A stretch of 64,000 nt of DNA from Theocolax elegans (taxonomy: Eukaryota; Arthropoda; Insecta; Hymenoptera; Cerocephalidae), in contig CM047425.1 in assembly GCA_026168455.1 (NCBI GenBank), positions 40,878,711 through 40,942,710 on the forward strand, written 5' to 3'. Below the pieces are notes generated by a model. The model was given only the letters and a program-made list of their open reading frames with translations. It was not told the DNA's origin and did no database searches. The translations under genes and the position numbers were made by a program. Below, piece after piece: positions 13,521-24,429 of this stretch (positions are counted from its first letter, which is position 1; the number at the start of each line of letters is the position of its first letter).

Positions 13521-14812
13521 TTGTGCGAGCACTCCTATAACATTACCGGAGGCGTGCCGCAAGGTTCGGTATTGGGACCTCTTCTTTGGAACGTCATTTA
13601 CAACGGACTGTTTAGGCAGCAGCTTCGACAGGGAGTGTCGATGGTGGCTTCTGCGGACGATGTGGCTTTGGTCGTCATCGCAAGGAGCATCGATGAGATA
13701 GAATATCTCGGAGAATATCTCGGTAGTGTCTGAATGGTTGAGCACCCATGGGCTGTGTTTGGCGGCCGAAAAGACCTTGGCGGTACTTAACTGCAGAACG
13801 AAGCAAAGGAGGTACGCCACCTTTTACTGTAAATGGTAAACGTATAAGATCGACGGATACGGTGAAATACCTAGGAGTCATCTTGGATGCGCGGCTAACA
13901 TTCAAGGAACACCTACTGAGTGCAGGGTCGAAAGCCGCAGGGGTGGCTAGAGCTTTGTCAGGCATAATGCCCAATACCCTCTTAGCGACAGTGGTAAGCT
14001 CGGTAATTTTATATGGAGCCCCCATTTGGGCGGATGCCCTAAGAAATAACCTAAGCTACGGTGCATCCTGTCGGCGAGCCTGCAGAATAGCCGCACTAAG
14101 GGTGGCTCATGCTTATGGAACCGTGTCAGATATAGCTCTCTCGGTGATAGCGGAAATTCCTCGCATCGGTCTTTTAGCGATAGAGAGGGCTCATACGTAC
14201 AGAAAAGGTCAACATACCTTAGAAAACAGCAGCGAAGCAGCACATGGTAGTAGAAGTCGGTGGTCACACAGGACCATCAAACTGTGGCAGCAGAGATGGG
14301 ATTCGGCAAGCGAAGGTCGCTAGACCCACCGCGTTATCCAGGAAACACGGATTGGTCACCTTGCACCTAACCCAGTTGCTTACCGGACATGGGTGTCTTT
14401 GCAGTTACCTGCACCGCATCCGTATATATGGAAATGCGGAGTTTCCGCCTTGCCCTGGTGTCGACGAAGAGGTCGAGCACGTCTTGTCCTGGTGTCCTCG
14501 ATTCGCGGAAGAAAGGGGTGTTTTCTTAACCTTTTGGAAGGGGCCTTTGACACCAGAGGGTATCATGCCGTAATGATCTTAGCAGCTTCCATTGTGGGGC
14601 GGCTGAACTATATCAGAAAAGAAGAAGAGCGTACAAGGGGCGACATTAGTAGCCGCCCCACATGCACGAGACAGATATTATTACCGATCACGAAGGGCCA
14701 AACGTGGCATGACTGCCCCTCTCGAAGTAATGCCTCACGGAGGTTTCCGAGTGGGGAAAGATCAGTCGAGAGGAGGAGCCCTGCCAAGTCCAAAGGCAGG
14801 GTGGTTTTTTAG
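13521..14812 (+). pseudogene. R1-clade non-LTR reverse transcriptase, C-terminal fragment
   Basis: The fragment opens within the RT domain. GGVPQGSVLGPLLWN is the thumb-side QG motif, and ASADDVALVV is the catalytic box with the usual aromatic before ADD replaced by serine. VKYLGVILDARLTFKEH and the downstream connection region follow in the next frame (13748-14323). The terminal Cys/His zinc motif reads CPGVDEEVEHVLSWCPRF near 14452-14510. At least three frame changes are needed. It ends in a 3' UTR-like GC-rich segment near 14813-14870. The 5' half (endonuclease and ORF1) is absent, so this is a typical 5'-truncated dead copy. R1-like clade is inferred from the motif style and the C-terminal CCHC. 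Confidence 0.8.
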
Positions 14813-14938
14813 TGGGTATGGGTCACGCTGACCGAGTCCCACACGCCGCACTATGGGAAAAAGGTAAGAATTTTGTCCTAAAATCGTAGAACTCTTGTTG
14901 TGATAGGTGCAGAATAATGAAATTTGAGGGTAAGATAG

Positions 14939-15233
14939 TTGATGAAATATGCTATCTGGGAAAATTAAAGTTATGAGTTCAAGGTCATTTTATGACCTTC
15001 AAAAATGAGATCAAACATGTTAGTTTTATGAAAAAATTTAGTTTCTTCTTATTAAAATGAGTAAAAATGTTAAATTATAATATATTATATAGATATTTTG
15101 AAATATTTTTGTCTGCTGATTAGAACTGCTGAACTAAAAAAATCGAATCACTTTTTGCTCTTAAAAAACGCAGTAGGTTAATTCTTGAAAGTTCCTTAGA
15201 AAACTTAGAACTGAACGGGTTCATGAGTGTGTG

Positions 15234-15269
<36 letters not shown>

Positions 15270-15294
15270 TACTATATATATAGTATGTATATAC

Positions 15295-15326
<32 letters not shown>

Positions 15327-16113
15327 GGTGGGACTATGTGTGGGAGTATGCGTGTGTTTTGGATTAGTTTTTATACGAGATTGTTAAATAATTGTAGTAA
15401 ATTTATCTCATAAAAATACATTTTATGTAAATTCTTTGGTAGACATAAGTAAACATAAAGTAAATATAAACAACATTTGTATATTTGTATATTTGCAAAT
15501 AATATTTTGAATATAATTTTAATCTAACTCACTGGATGAAATATAAATTATAATATATTATATAGATATTTTGAAATATTTTTGTCTGCTGATTAGTACT
15601 GCTGAACTAAAAAAATCGAATCATTTTTTGCTCTTAAAAAACGCAGCATGTTAATTCTTGAAAGTTCCTCAGAAAACTCAGAAGTGAGCGAGTGCATGGA
15701 TGTATATTTGTTTTTATATATATAGACACCTAAGCGCGCAATAATATGTATCCTTACAATATTATGCAATAATATGTATCCCTACAATATTATGGTTTCA
15801 TTTCATAGTTTTATATTTCTGATGAAGTCTTGTTTGTTCAGTTCTAAATTTTCTAAGGAACTTTCAAGAATTAACCTACTGCGTTTTTTAAGAGCAAAAA
15901 GTGATTCGATTTTTTTAGTTCAGCAGTTCTAATCAGCAGACAAAAATATTTCAAAATATCTATATAATATATTATAATTTAACATTTTTACTCATTTTAA
16001 TAAGAAGAAACTAAATTTTTTCATAAAACTAACATGTTTGATCTCATTTTTGAAGGTCATAAAATGACCTTGAACTCATAACTTTAATTTTCCCAGATAG
16101 CATATTTCATCAA
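14939..16113. repeat. Inverted-repeat element between two R1-like copies
   Basis: ttgatgaaatatgctatctg at 14939 is inverted at 16094-16113, with arms of about 250 bp. A ~150-bp block (tttgtctgctgattag... to gaaagttcct) occurs three times: plus at about 15073 and 15543, and minus at about 15850-15985. The centre holds (TA)n and (CA)n microsatellites at about 15230-15330. There is no coding sequence. The right arm abuts the second R1-like copy directly. Confidence 0.75.
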
Positions 16114-17134
16114 TAAGACCTTGGCGGTACTTAACTGCAGAACGAAGCAAAGGAGGTACGCCACCTTTTACTGTAAATGGTAAACGTATAAGATCGACGG
16201 ATACGGTGAAATACCTAGGAGTCATCTTGGATGCGCGGCTAACATTCAAGGAACACCTACTGAGTGCAGGGTCGAAAGCCGCAGGGGTGGCTAGAGCTTT
16301 GTCAGGCATAATGCCCAATACCTCTTAGCGACAGTGGTAAGCTCGGTAATTTTATATGGAGCCCCCATTTGGGCGGATGCCCTAAGAAATAACCTAAGCT
16401 ACGGTGCATCCTGTCGGCGAGCCTGCAGAATAGCCGCACTAAGGGTGGCTCATGCTTATGGAACCGTGTCAGATATAGCTCTCTCGGTGATAGCGGAAAT
16501 TCCTCGCATCGGTCTTTTAGCGATAGAGAGGGCTCATACGTACAGAAAAGGTCAACATACCTTAGAAAACAGCAGCGAAGCAGCACATGGTAGTAGAAGT
16601 CGGTGGTCACACAGGACCATCAAACTGTGGCAGCAGAGATGGGATTCGGCAAGCGAAGGTCGCTAGACCCACCGCGTTATCCAGGAAACACGGATTGGTC
16701 ACCTTGCACCTAACCCAGTTGCTTACCGGACATGGGTGTCTTTGCAGTTACCTGCACCGCATCCGTATATATGGAAATGCGGAGTTTCCGCCTTGCCCTG
16801 GTGTCGACGAAGAGGTCGAGCACGTCTTGTCCTGGTGTCCTCGATTCGCGGAAGAAAGGGGTGTTTTCTTAACCTTTTGGAAGGGGCCTTTGACACCAGA
16901 GGGTATCATGCCGTAATGATCTTAGCAGCTTCCATTGTGGGGCGGCTGAACTATATCAGAAAAGAAGAAGAGCGTACAAGGGGCGACATTAGTAGCCGCC
17001 CCACATGCACGAGACAGATATTATTACCGATCACGAAGGGCCAAACGTGGCATGACTGCCCCTCTCGAAGTAATGCCTCACGGAGGTTTCCGAGTGGGGA
17101 AAGATCAGTCGAGACCATAGTGCGCCGTGCGTAA
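16114..17134 (+). pseudogene. R1-clade reverse transcriptase fragment, second copy
   Basis: Nearly identical to about 13766-14775. It begins at the segment aagaccttggcggtacttaa, so it lacks the RT catalytic motifs and keeps only the connection region and zinc motif (CPGVDEEVEHVL). One base is missing at 16320 (atacctcttag, where copy 1 has ataccctcttag), which adds a frameshift. Past about 17113 the sequence diverges to a different 3' end with CA-rich repeats. The high identity suggests a local duplication rather than an independent insertion. Confidence 0.8.
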
Positions 17135-17215
17135 AGAGCATTTTTACCGCCTCCTCAAGAAAAAGCACACACACACGCACACGCACACATACATATATAT
17201 ATATATATATATACT

Positions 17216-17249
17216 AGGGGGGCTTCGCCCCCCTGCGCGCTTCGCGCGC
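17216..17249. repeat. Two adjacent GC-only hairpins after a (TA)n tract
   Basis: AGGGGGGC-TTC-GCCCCCCT (17216-17234) is immediately followed by GCGCGC-TTC-GCGCGC (17235-17249). Both have perfect stems and TTC loops. They follow a CA/TA microsatellite in otherwise very AT-rich DNA. Subterminal GC hairpins of this kind occur in some Helitron/Helentron ends, but no Rep/helicase is seen, so the origin is unproven. Confidence 0.6.
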
Positions 17250-17399
17250 CAACCCACTATTTTTAATTCGAAAAAGGTTTTTCGTAATTAATTTATTAAA
17301 AATAATGTTTTAAATTGTATTATTTTTTTACTACCATGGGCACCTTAAAAATTAAACAGATTCACACAACACCTTGAAGGTATTGCTATAGTTATTATA

Positions 17400-18315
17400 A
17401 TTTATAAATAAGAGTTTACCAAAATTTAGAGTAATGAAATCAGAATAAAAATAATAAAAATAATAGAGACATATTAAATGTTAACTGTAAATTTTAAACT
17501 ATATGAATTCTTATAAAGCTTAAATTTATATTTAAAAATTATAAATGTTAATGAAAAATTAACTTACCAAAAATAGTAAAGTACATATACTTACTAAATT
17601 GTAGTATTTTAGTTAACAACTTATTAAAATTTTGGATTGTTTGAAACGGTTATAAATAGAACTTCACCTCCTAAAATTAATTTATTTAATGACGAACGAT
17701 CATCGCCAAAAGTTCTATGTCATTAATATTTTGTACTTTTAGAGTAATAAAACTTTCTTCTTAATTAAATTAATTTTTGTATTAGTTTTAAAGAATTATT
17801 TATACAATGTTAGCGCTATATAAATAAAAACCTGTGTTTTCCATTTCTCTCGTGATTCATAATTTGCACCCTCTTTCAAAATTTGCGTTTTAATCCATAA
17901 TTATATCCAATTTATTTTTACTATGCAGAGCCCAAATATTTATTATGATTATTATAAACAAATTCATTTCTTAAATCTCCTTCTGTTTCTAATAAATACA
18001 TACTTGTTTTATTAAAATATTGTGTTATATAAATATAAATTATCTACACACTTATATATCCATACAATTTTGAAATATTAATTTAAAAAATATTTAAATT
18101 AAATACTCCTAAATTAATAGTTTTTGAAAATCTATTCAAATGTAATTCGTATTTTATATTGCCACTGTTAAAATTTGAATTTTCTTTTGCCTATACGGTT
18201 TATAATAGAATTATCTTAAAAATGCAATAATTAATATATTTAATTTTTAACCCATTGTATATATCACATATGGATATTTGGAAAAGTGTATGTTATACTT
18301 TATTAATATTTATTT
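17400..18315. repeat. Dispersed non-coding repeat, copy b
   Basis: Carries three blocks seen elsewhere: gtaatgaaatcagaataaaa (also 19825), accaaaaatagtaaagt... (also 19155 and 19960), and the aaaacctg...ccatttctc block (also 13100 and 19410). No ORF of note. Confidence 0.6.
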
Positions 18316-18539
18316 CATCTTCAAACAATTTTGCATTTGTATTTAAAGCATTACATTGAATTTTAGATCCGTTATTATTATTGAGTATATGTTTAAAAAT
18401 TTTATGAGTTTTATCAAGAATGAGTAAACAAATACACATTCTTTCAAGTTATGTTCACAACTTTTTTTTTGCGCATGGAAAAAATACATATATTATGTAT
18501 TCTTGAAAAAACAATTTTAAAATATATATATATTATATA

Positions 18540-19140
18540 AATCTTCCGCCGCACGCACACACACCCACATACATACATATATATATATACATATATATGG
18601 GCTATTTCACGTCCAGTGGTACGATGAAAATTTTAAACCACTCCAAAATTTGAGAACAGGCTGGAAACATCGTCCAGAACATACAAAAAAAATTTAAGTG
18701 TTAAAAATAATTTGCTTAAGAGTTATTCGACCATGAAAAGTGGAAATTTTTCAATTTTTTAGAAAAACTTCTATTTTTAAAGCCATTTATCTCAAAATAT
18801 GTTGATTTTTTTGAAAAATATTACAAACAACTTTTGTTTAAATTAATCTTTAGAACTTATCTACCCTGGTTACATTTCTTAATTTTGAAATCTCGAAGAG
18901 ATAGAACACATGGACATATTGAATATCAAAAAAAGGCTATCACACCATAATCGATTTTAATCTAACACCTCTCAATAGTTCACATTTTTCGCGAGCTTTC
19001 GAATGGCTTGGGTTAGCTTATTGGCCAAGACCGCTGTTGTAAGTTATGCCTCATAAACCTCATAAAATCACTAATTTTCACGTATTTTAGGACATAACTT
19101 ACACCAAAGGTGTAATATATATATATATATATATATATAT
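18540..19140. other. Unassigned AT-rich stretch with microsatellites
   Basis: CA/TA repeats at 18556-18600 and (TA)n at 19118-19140 bound a 500-bp segment starting gggctatttcacgtccagtg. I recognise no gene in it. Its sharp edges at two microsatellites suggest an inserted element of unknown type. Confidence 0.4.
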
Positions 19141-20236
19141 GTGGTAATGAACAATGAACTTACCAAAAATAGTAAAGTGCATATACTTAATTGTAGTATT
19201 TAGTAAAAACCTATTAAAATTTTAGATTACTTTAAACGGATCTAAATAGAACTTTACCTCCTAAAATTAATTTATTTAAGTCATCGCCAAGAGTTCTATA
19301 TGTCATTAATATTTTGTACTTTTAGAGTAATAAAACTTTCTTCTTAATTAAATTAATTTTTGTATTAGTTTTAAAGAATTATTTATAACATTTTAGCGGT
19401 ATATAAATAAAAACCTGTTTCTTCCATTTCTCCCGTAATTCGTTATTTGCACCCTCTTTCAAAATTTGCGTTTTAATTCATAATTATATCCAATTTATTT
19501 TTCCCTTTAGTTACAGAGCCCATATATTTATTTTAATTATTATAAACAAAGGCATACCTTAAATAACCTTTTGTTTCTAATAAATACATACTTGTTTATT
19601 TAAAATATTGTTTTATGTAAATATACGTAATCTACTTACTTATATATCCATACAATTTTTAAATTTTGATTTGAATAATATTTAAATTAAAATACTTCTA
19701 AAATAATCATTTTTACAATTCATTTTCACAATATTGCTATAGTGCTTTGGTTTTATACCAAAAATTTAATTTTTTTTTTAATACGATTATAATTTATAAA
19801 TAAAAGTTTTTACCAAACTTTAGTGTAATGAAATCAGAATAAAAATAATAAAAATAATAGAGACATATTAAATGTTAACTGTAAATTTTAAACTATATGA
19901 ATTCTTATGCAGCTTAAATTTTATTTTAATGATTATAAATGTTAATAAAAAATTAACTTACCAAAAATAGTAAAGTGTATGTACTTAATTGTAGTATTTA
20001 GTAAAAACTTATTAAAATTTTGGAGTATTTTAAGCGGATTTAAATAAAACTTTACCTCCTAAAATAAATTTATTCATTGACGAAGGATCATCGCTAAAAG
20101 TTCTATGTCATTAATATTTTGTACTTTAAGAGTAATAAAACTTTCTTAAATAAATAAATTTTTGTATTAATGTTGTCACTGTTAAATTTTGAATTTTCTT
20201 TTTATAATAGAATTATCATATATTCATACATTCATA
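19141..20236. repeat. Dispersed non-coding repeat, copies c and d
   Basis: Two partial copies of the 17.4-kb repeat lie in tandem (blocks at 19155-19720 and 19790-20160). The hammerhead-bearing insertion at 20250 landed at its right end. The same flank resumes after 21617 (tttataatagaattatctta, as at about 18190). Confidence 0.6.
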
Positions 20237-20477
20237 TATATTCATTACTTTTTAAATTAATATTGAATTTTGTTGGTCTTGCTGAGCTAACGACTAACGA
20301 CTCTAAGAACTCCAAGTTGCTCGCTCGAAAAGGGACGACAATTCGCCGCGTATCAATCCCGAGGACAACATTATGAAGGCCACAAGCCGCCAGACATAAA
20401 CCAAAAGAAGATGCAAATAAATACTAAGTAATAAAATTGAAAATATTTTAATAAGAAAGAAAGAAATTTTAAGTCTA

Positions 20478-20546
20478 TGTGTTTCGTCTTGGGACCGTCT
20501 GCCAGAACTCATCAGTGGGGCGCAGACGGTCCCTGCCCCAGACACA
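20478..20546 (-). ncRNA. Hammerhead ribozyme, type III topology (unit 1, left arm)
   Basis: Identical on the minus strand to the 69-nt motif at 21272-21340. It has stem III UGUGU/ACACA, a GUC cleavage site, stem I UGGGGC/GCCCCA, CUGAUGA, stem II and GAAA. The two ribozymes face each other within the insertion. Confidence 0.88.
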
Positions 20547-21271
20547 CAAGACAGTATTATTGAATCAAAATAATGATAAACTTAAAATTTTGGTATCGTA
20601 AGAACGAATGAACGGAGCCTATATAAGTACACATAAGATGGAAAATCTGATTGTGGATGGAAAAGTGCCCCCTAACATCAGAGTATGTACTATGGACATA
20701 ATCTTAAACCAAAGTCCTGTTATTATTAAAAATATAATTTTTTCTCGCCCAGGCAAAAGTTTTTAAATTAATATTGAATTTTGTTGGTCTTGCTGAGCTA
20801 ACGACTAACGACTCTAAGAACTCCAAGTTGCTCGCTCGAAAAGGCACGACAATTCGCCGCGTATCAATCCCGAGGACAACATTATGAAGGCCACAAGCCG
20901 CCAGACATAAACCAAAAGAAGATGCAAATAAATACTAAGTAATAAAATTGAAAATATTTTAATAAGAAAGAAAGAAATTTTAAGTCTATGTGTTTCGTCT
21001 TGAGAGTCGTTAGTCGTTAGCTCAGCAAGACCAACAAAATTCAATATTAATTTAAAAACTTTTGCCTGGGCGAGAAAAAATTATATTTTTAATAATAACA
21101 GGACTTTGGTTTAAGATTATGTCCATAGTACATACTCTGATGTTAGGGGGCACTTTTCCATCCACAATCAGATTTTCCATCTTATGTGTACTTATATAGG
21201 CTCCGTTCATTCGTTCTTACGATACCAAAATTTTAAGTTTATCATTATTTTGATTCAATAATACTGTCTTG

Positions 21272-21340
21272 TGTGTCTGGGGCAGGGACCGTCTGCGCCC
21301 CACTGATGAGTTCTGGCAGACGGTCCCAAGACGAAACACA
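21272..21340 (+). ncRNA. Hammerhead ribozyme, type III topology (unit 1, right arm)
   Basis: Stem III is TGTGT (21272-21276) with ACACA (21336-21340). The cleavage triplet GTC ends at 21277. Stem I is TGGGGC/GCCCCA (21278-21283 and 21297-21302), CTGATGA is 21303-21309, and GAAA is 21333-21336. Stem II (21310-21314 with 21328-21332) has one wobble and one mismatch. Loop I (21285-21296) and loop II (21316-21327) are perfectly complementary over 12 nt, which would allow a strong kissing interaction. All core bases of the hammerhead consensus are present, so self-cleavage between 21277 and 21278 is predicted. Confidence 0.9.
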
Positions 21341-21708
21341 TAGACTTAAAATTTCTTTCTTTCTTATTAAAATATTTTCAATTTTATTACTTAGTATTTA
21401 TTTGCATCTTCTTTTGGTTTATGTCTGGCGGCTTGTGGCCTTCATAATGTTGTCCTCGGGATTGATACGCGGCGAATTGTCGTGCCTTTTCGAGCGAGCA
21501 ACTTGGAGTTCTTAGAGTCGTTAGTCGTTAGCTCAGCAAGACCAACAAAATTCAATATTAATTTAAAAACTTTTGCCTGGGCGAGAAAAAATTATATTTT
21601 TAATTATATTCATTACTATTTATAATAGAATTATCTTAAAAATGCAATAATTAATCTATTTAATTTTTAACCCATTGTATATATCACATATGGATATTTG
21701 GAAAAGCG

Positions 21709-21906
21709 TACACACACACACTCACACACACACACACACTTATATATATATATGACATATATATATATCATATACATGACATATATGTAACATATATATA
21801 TAACATATGTATATGACATATATATAACATATATATATGACATATATATATAAAACATATATATGTGTTGAATTCTGAATTCTTAGACACGGCGGCGGCG
21901 GCGGCG
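21709..21906. repeat. Compound microsatellite
   Basis: (CA)n passes into a tatatgacata-type repeat, then a (GGC)n tract at about 21891-21906 just before the Gypsy LTR. The minus-strand ORF here is low-complexity. Confidence 0.85.
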
Positions 21907-21941
21907 AAATATTTATATATTATAGAGAGATATCTATGTAT

Positions 21942-23162
21942 TGTAACGGTATTAATTATTGAAATATGTTTGGAATTAAATTAATATCGTTCGGTAAACG
22001 CGAGTATTCGGCATAATTACTTTTCGCGGAAACGGCGCAGCAAACGAACAACGATCCTTGGGTAAGGCAGGGAGAGAGGACGTAAAGATGGCCCACGGAA
22101 AATTCAGTACGGCGAAGGACGGTCAACGCTACGGTTTAGCCATGCCGAGTTACGCTTGAATAAGCGATACGTGTGAGGGAGCTCTTCCGCGACGCAAAAC
22201 GAACGAACGAGAATCGGTACGTTTCCCGGGGTACACGTGTTGTTGCCGTAGACGCGAGGAAACACAGCAAGCCCAAGGAAGCGGGGCTCAGCATAGTGGG
22301 TCGTGTGGGTATCGTGTCACGAAAGAGACGGTGCGCGACGTGCTGCGCCGTCTCTTCGTCTGTGAGTTTCCTTTGTCCTAGCCTCGACGAGAAGGCTACC
22401 TGTCCGACAGGCGACTAGGAGATCTAAGGCATACTTGGCGTCCGGGGCATTGTAAGGACGCCACATTTCAATATAGCGCGATCGCGAGCGGATCACCGTT
22501 GCCAGCGGACAACGAATCCGTAAAATCGAGAGGGAAGGAGAGGGAACGACTCCCGTCTCTCTCACTCTAGTACTTAGAGATAAACCTCGTTAGGCTTTCC
22601 TCGCGAAATAGCTCAGGACGATCCCGCCGAGGGATCGACACGACTTCGTATGTGAAACTAATCGCGACTTCGAGTAACGTTTACACGACACAACCACACA
22701 CCTTTATTATATCTCTTTTGTAATTTGATTTAGCTGTAACTCATATATTTCTTGATTTCGTTTAATAAATCACATATTATTAATTCTTTAAATCAAGTTG
22801 ATTTACTTTTGCTTGTGTGTGTCTAGTTGTCAATTGAATTTGGAATATTTAAAGCCACCTTGTAGAGGCGAGACTCACCTCGAGTAATTAGCCTCTCGAG
22901 TTCGCGTACTCGGAGGCTAAGTTAAAGGTAAGGCCGAGAAACAAAGACGGAGAGCACGGTGCTCCCCGTGTCATCATCCTCGGACGGTAAGGAAAAGCCG
23001 CCCGATTGAACGGAGGTAACGGTATTCGACAGTGCGGCCGAGGTAAGCACATCGGTACGCATGGGCCGCACTAGCCTCATCCAGGAAGGTAAAAATCCCA
23101 TGCCGTGGCCTTTACGGCCATGCTTCTAATTTCGGCCTTAATTAGAGGCAGACCCCGTTACA
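21942..23162 (+). mobile_element. 5' LTR of a Gypsy-type retrotransposon
   Basis: The LTR starts TGTAACGG and ends CCGTTACA, an inverted terminal pair of eight bases. It is GC-richer than its surroundings. An AATAAA-type signal lies near 22763 (tttaataaatcac). The bases directly after it form a primer-binding site. The ORFs at 22173-22565 lie inside the LTR and are not genes. The matching 3' LTR is not in the window, because the element is cut off after gag. Confidence 0.75.
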
Positions 23163-23176
23163 TGGCGCTCAACGTG
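23163..23176 (+). other. Primer-binding site of the Gypsy element
   Basis: TGGCGCTCAACGTG begins immediately after the LTR's terminal CA. TGG complements the CCA end of a tRNA primer. The identity of the tRNA is not determined. Confidence 0.7.
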
Positions 23177-24429
23177 TTCGTTTAAACCAAATAAAAACTG
23201 CACCTTGTTAGTTACACATAACTAAGGTGCATTTTGATTAAAAACGTGGTTCTTTGATATCTCGTTGCGCGACGTCCGAGAATACAAGAAAATATTCCAA
23301 TTTATACTTAGTTTAGGCGCGTTTGCGAGTCTAGAAAAAGACAATTGAAGAGTTTTTTAAACGTGAAACTTCTCAGTCGTTCGTAAATAGAGATCGCGCA
23401 ACGAGGAAAGCCTGCGTCGATACAAGTAAACAAGAGCGGCTTTGTTTACGAACGAGCGCTAGTCGAAAATAAATGTAATTCGGTGCGACTTCCAAGCACC
23501 GAATATTCGACTATATAAGTGCGAGAGAGAATGCAAATAAAATTTAAAACTTTATTTTATTTTATTTCTGCTCACACGGAAGGCGAAGTCGGTACAGAAG
23601 AATCCTGTGATTTCTATCAAACTAATTATTAAAGCGAGCGAACTCTTTGATTCGCTCGATAAATATTTTGTAACATTTTCTTCTTTTTTTTCAACGAATT
23701 TGTTATATAAAATTCTTGCATTAAATAAATAGTGGAAAATTAATATTTTTAAATTTGATTTCAATTTGAAATCTAATTAAATTGAATACTCTAGTAAATA
23801 AATTTATTTAAGGATTAGTGATCAAAGTAAATAAATATTTAGTTAATGGAAGGATGATTAAGTCATACAACAGGAAATAACAGCAAAAATTTATTGAGAA
23901 AAATTTTGCAAAATTTATAAAAATATAATGATTGAAAAACTAATAGAGGAGTTTATTATTTTTCTATTTTTTTTCTCTCTGCTTGTTTTCTTCTTCTTTA
24001 TTCATCAAATCGTTTATATTATAATTTAGAGAAAATAGCCGCCGACTTCGTGAGAAAAATAAAATTTTTTTTAAGGGCGAAACAATTATTAAAATCGGAA
24101 ATTTGATTTAATTTTATTTTTTTGGGTTTAAAATTAAAGTTGTTTAATTTTCATAGCAAAGGAAAATTTTCCTTCACATTAAACCAGTATACTCCTTCAA
24201 AAATTTAAATTTTTCTGAGGATATAGGCGTTTAAACGAATTGCAAAGCGGAAATTCGCGTTATATAGGAAGCCCGTACTCGCACTTATACATACTCTGCG
24301 AATAGAGTAACACAGACAATTGTGTGCTGGTTAGGTACACGAATATTTTATATTGTAAACACTACAATTAAACGCGCACGATTGTCTGTGAATAAGCGTT
24401 TATAGATTTGATAAGCGGCGTAATCTAAG
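23177..24429 (+). other. Gypsy leader region, non-coding
   Basis: Stretch between primer-binding site and gag start. No recognisable protein. The minus-strand ORF at 23552-23764 is judged incidental. Confidence 0.5.

Larger units (their letters stand above)
20250..21604. mobile_element. Retrozyme-like insertion 1: inverted/tandem 511-bp units with hammerheads
   Basis: Flanked by a 13-bp duplication, tatattcattact, at 20237-20249 and 21605-21617. The left arm (20250-21002) is about 1.5 units in minus orientation. The right arm (21003-21604) is about 1.2 units in plus orientation. Head-to-tail repeats are exact at 511 bp (for example 20249/20760 and 21061/21572). Each arm carries one complete hammerhead. 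A third, truncated one (3' half) lies at the inversion junction near 20978-21002. There is no protein-coding capacity. Arms longer than one unit suggest copying of a circular or multimeric RNA. Mobilisation by a non-LTR or Penelope-like RT is inference. Confidence 0.8.

Noticed and set aside
15815..15870. ctgatga at about 15817 as a possible ribozyme core
   Set aside because: No GAAA box or stem II at the required distance.
20303..20545. 80-residue ORFs beginning MSGAGTVCAPLMSSG in both arms of retrozyme-like insertion 1
   Set aside because: They read straight through the hammerhead and its loops. Their repetition reflects the repeated units, not coding.
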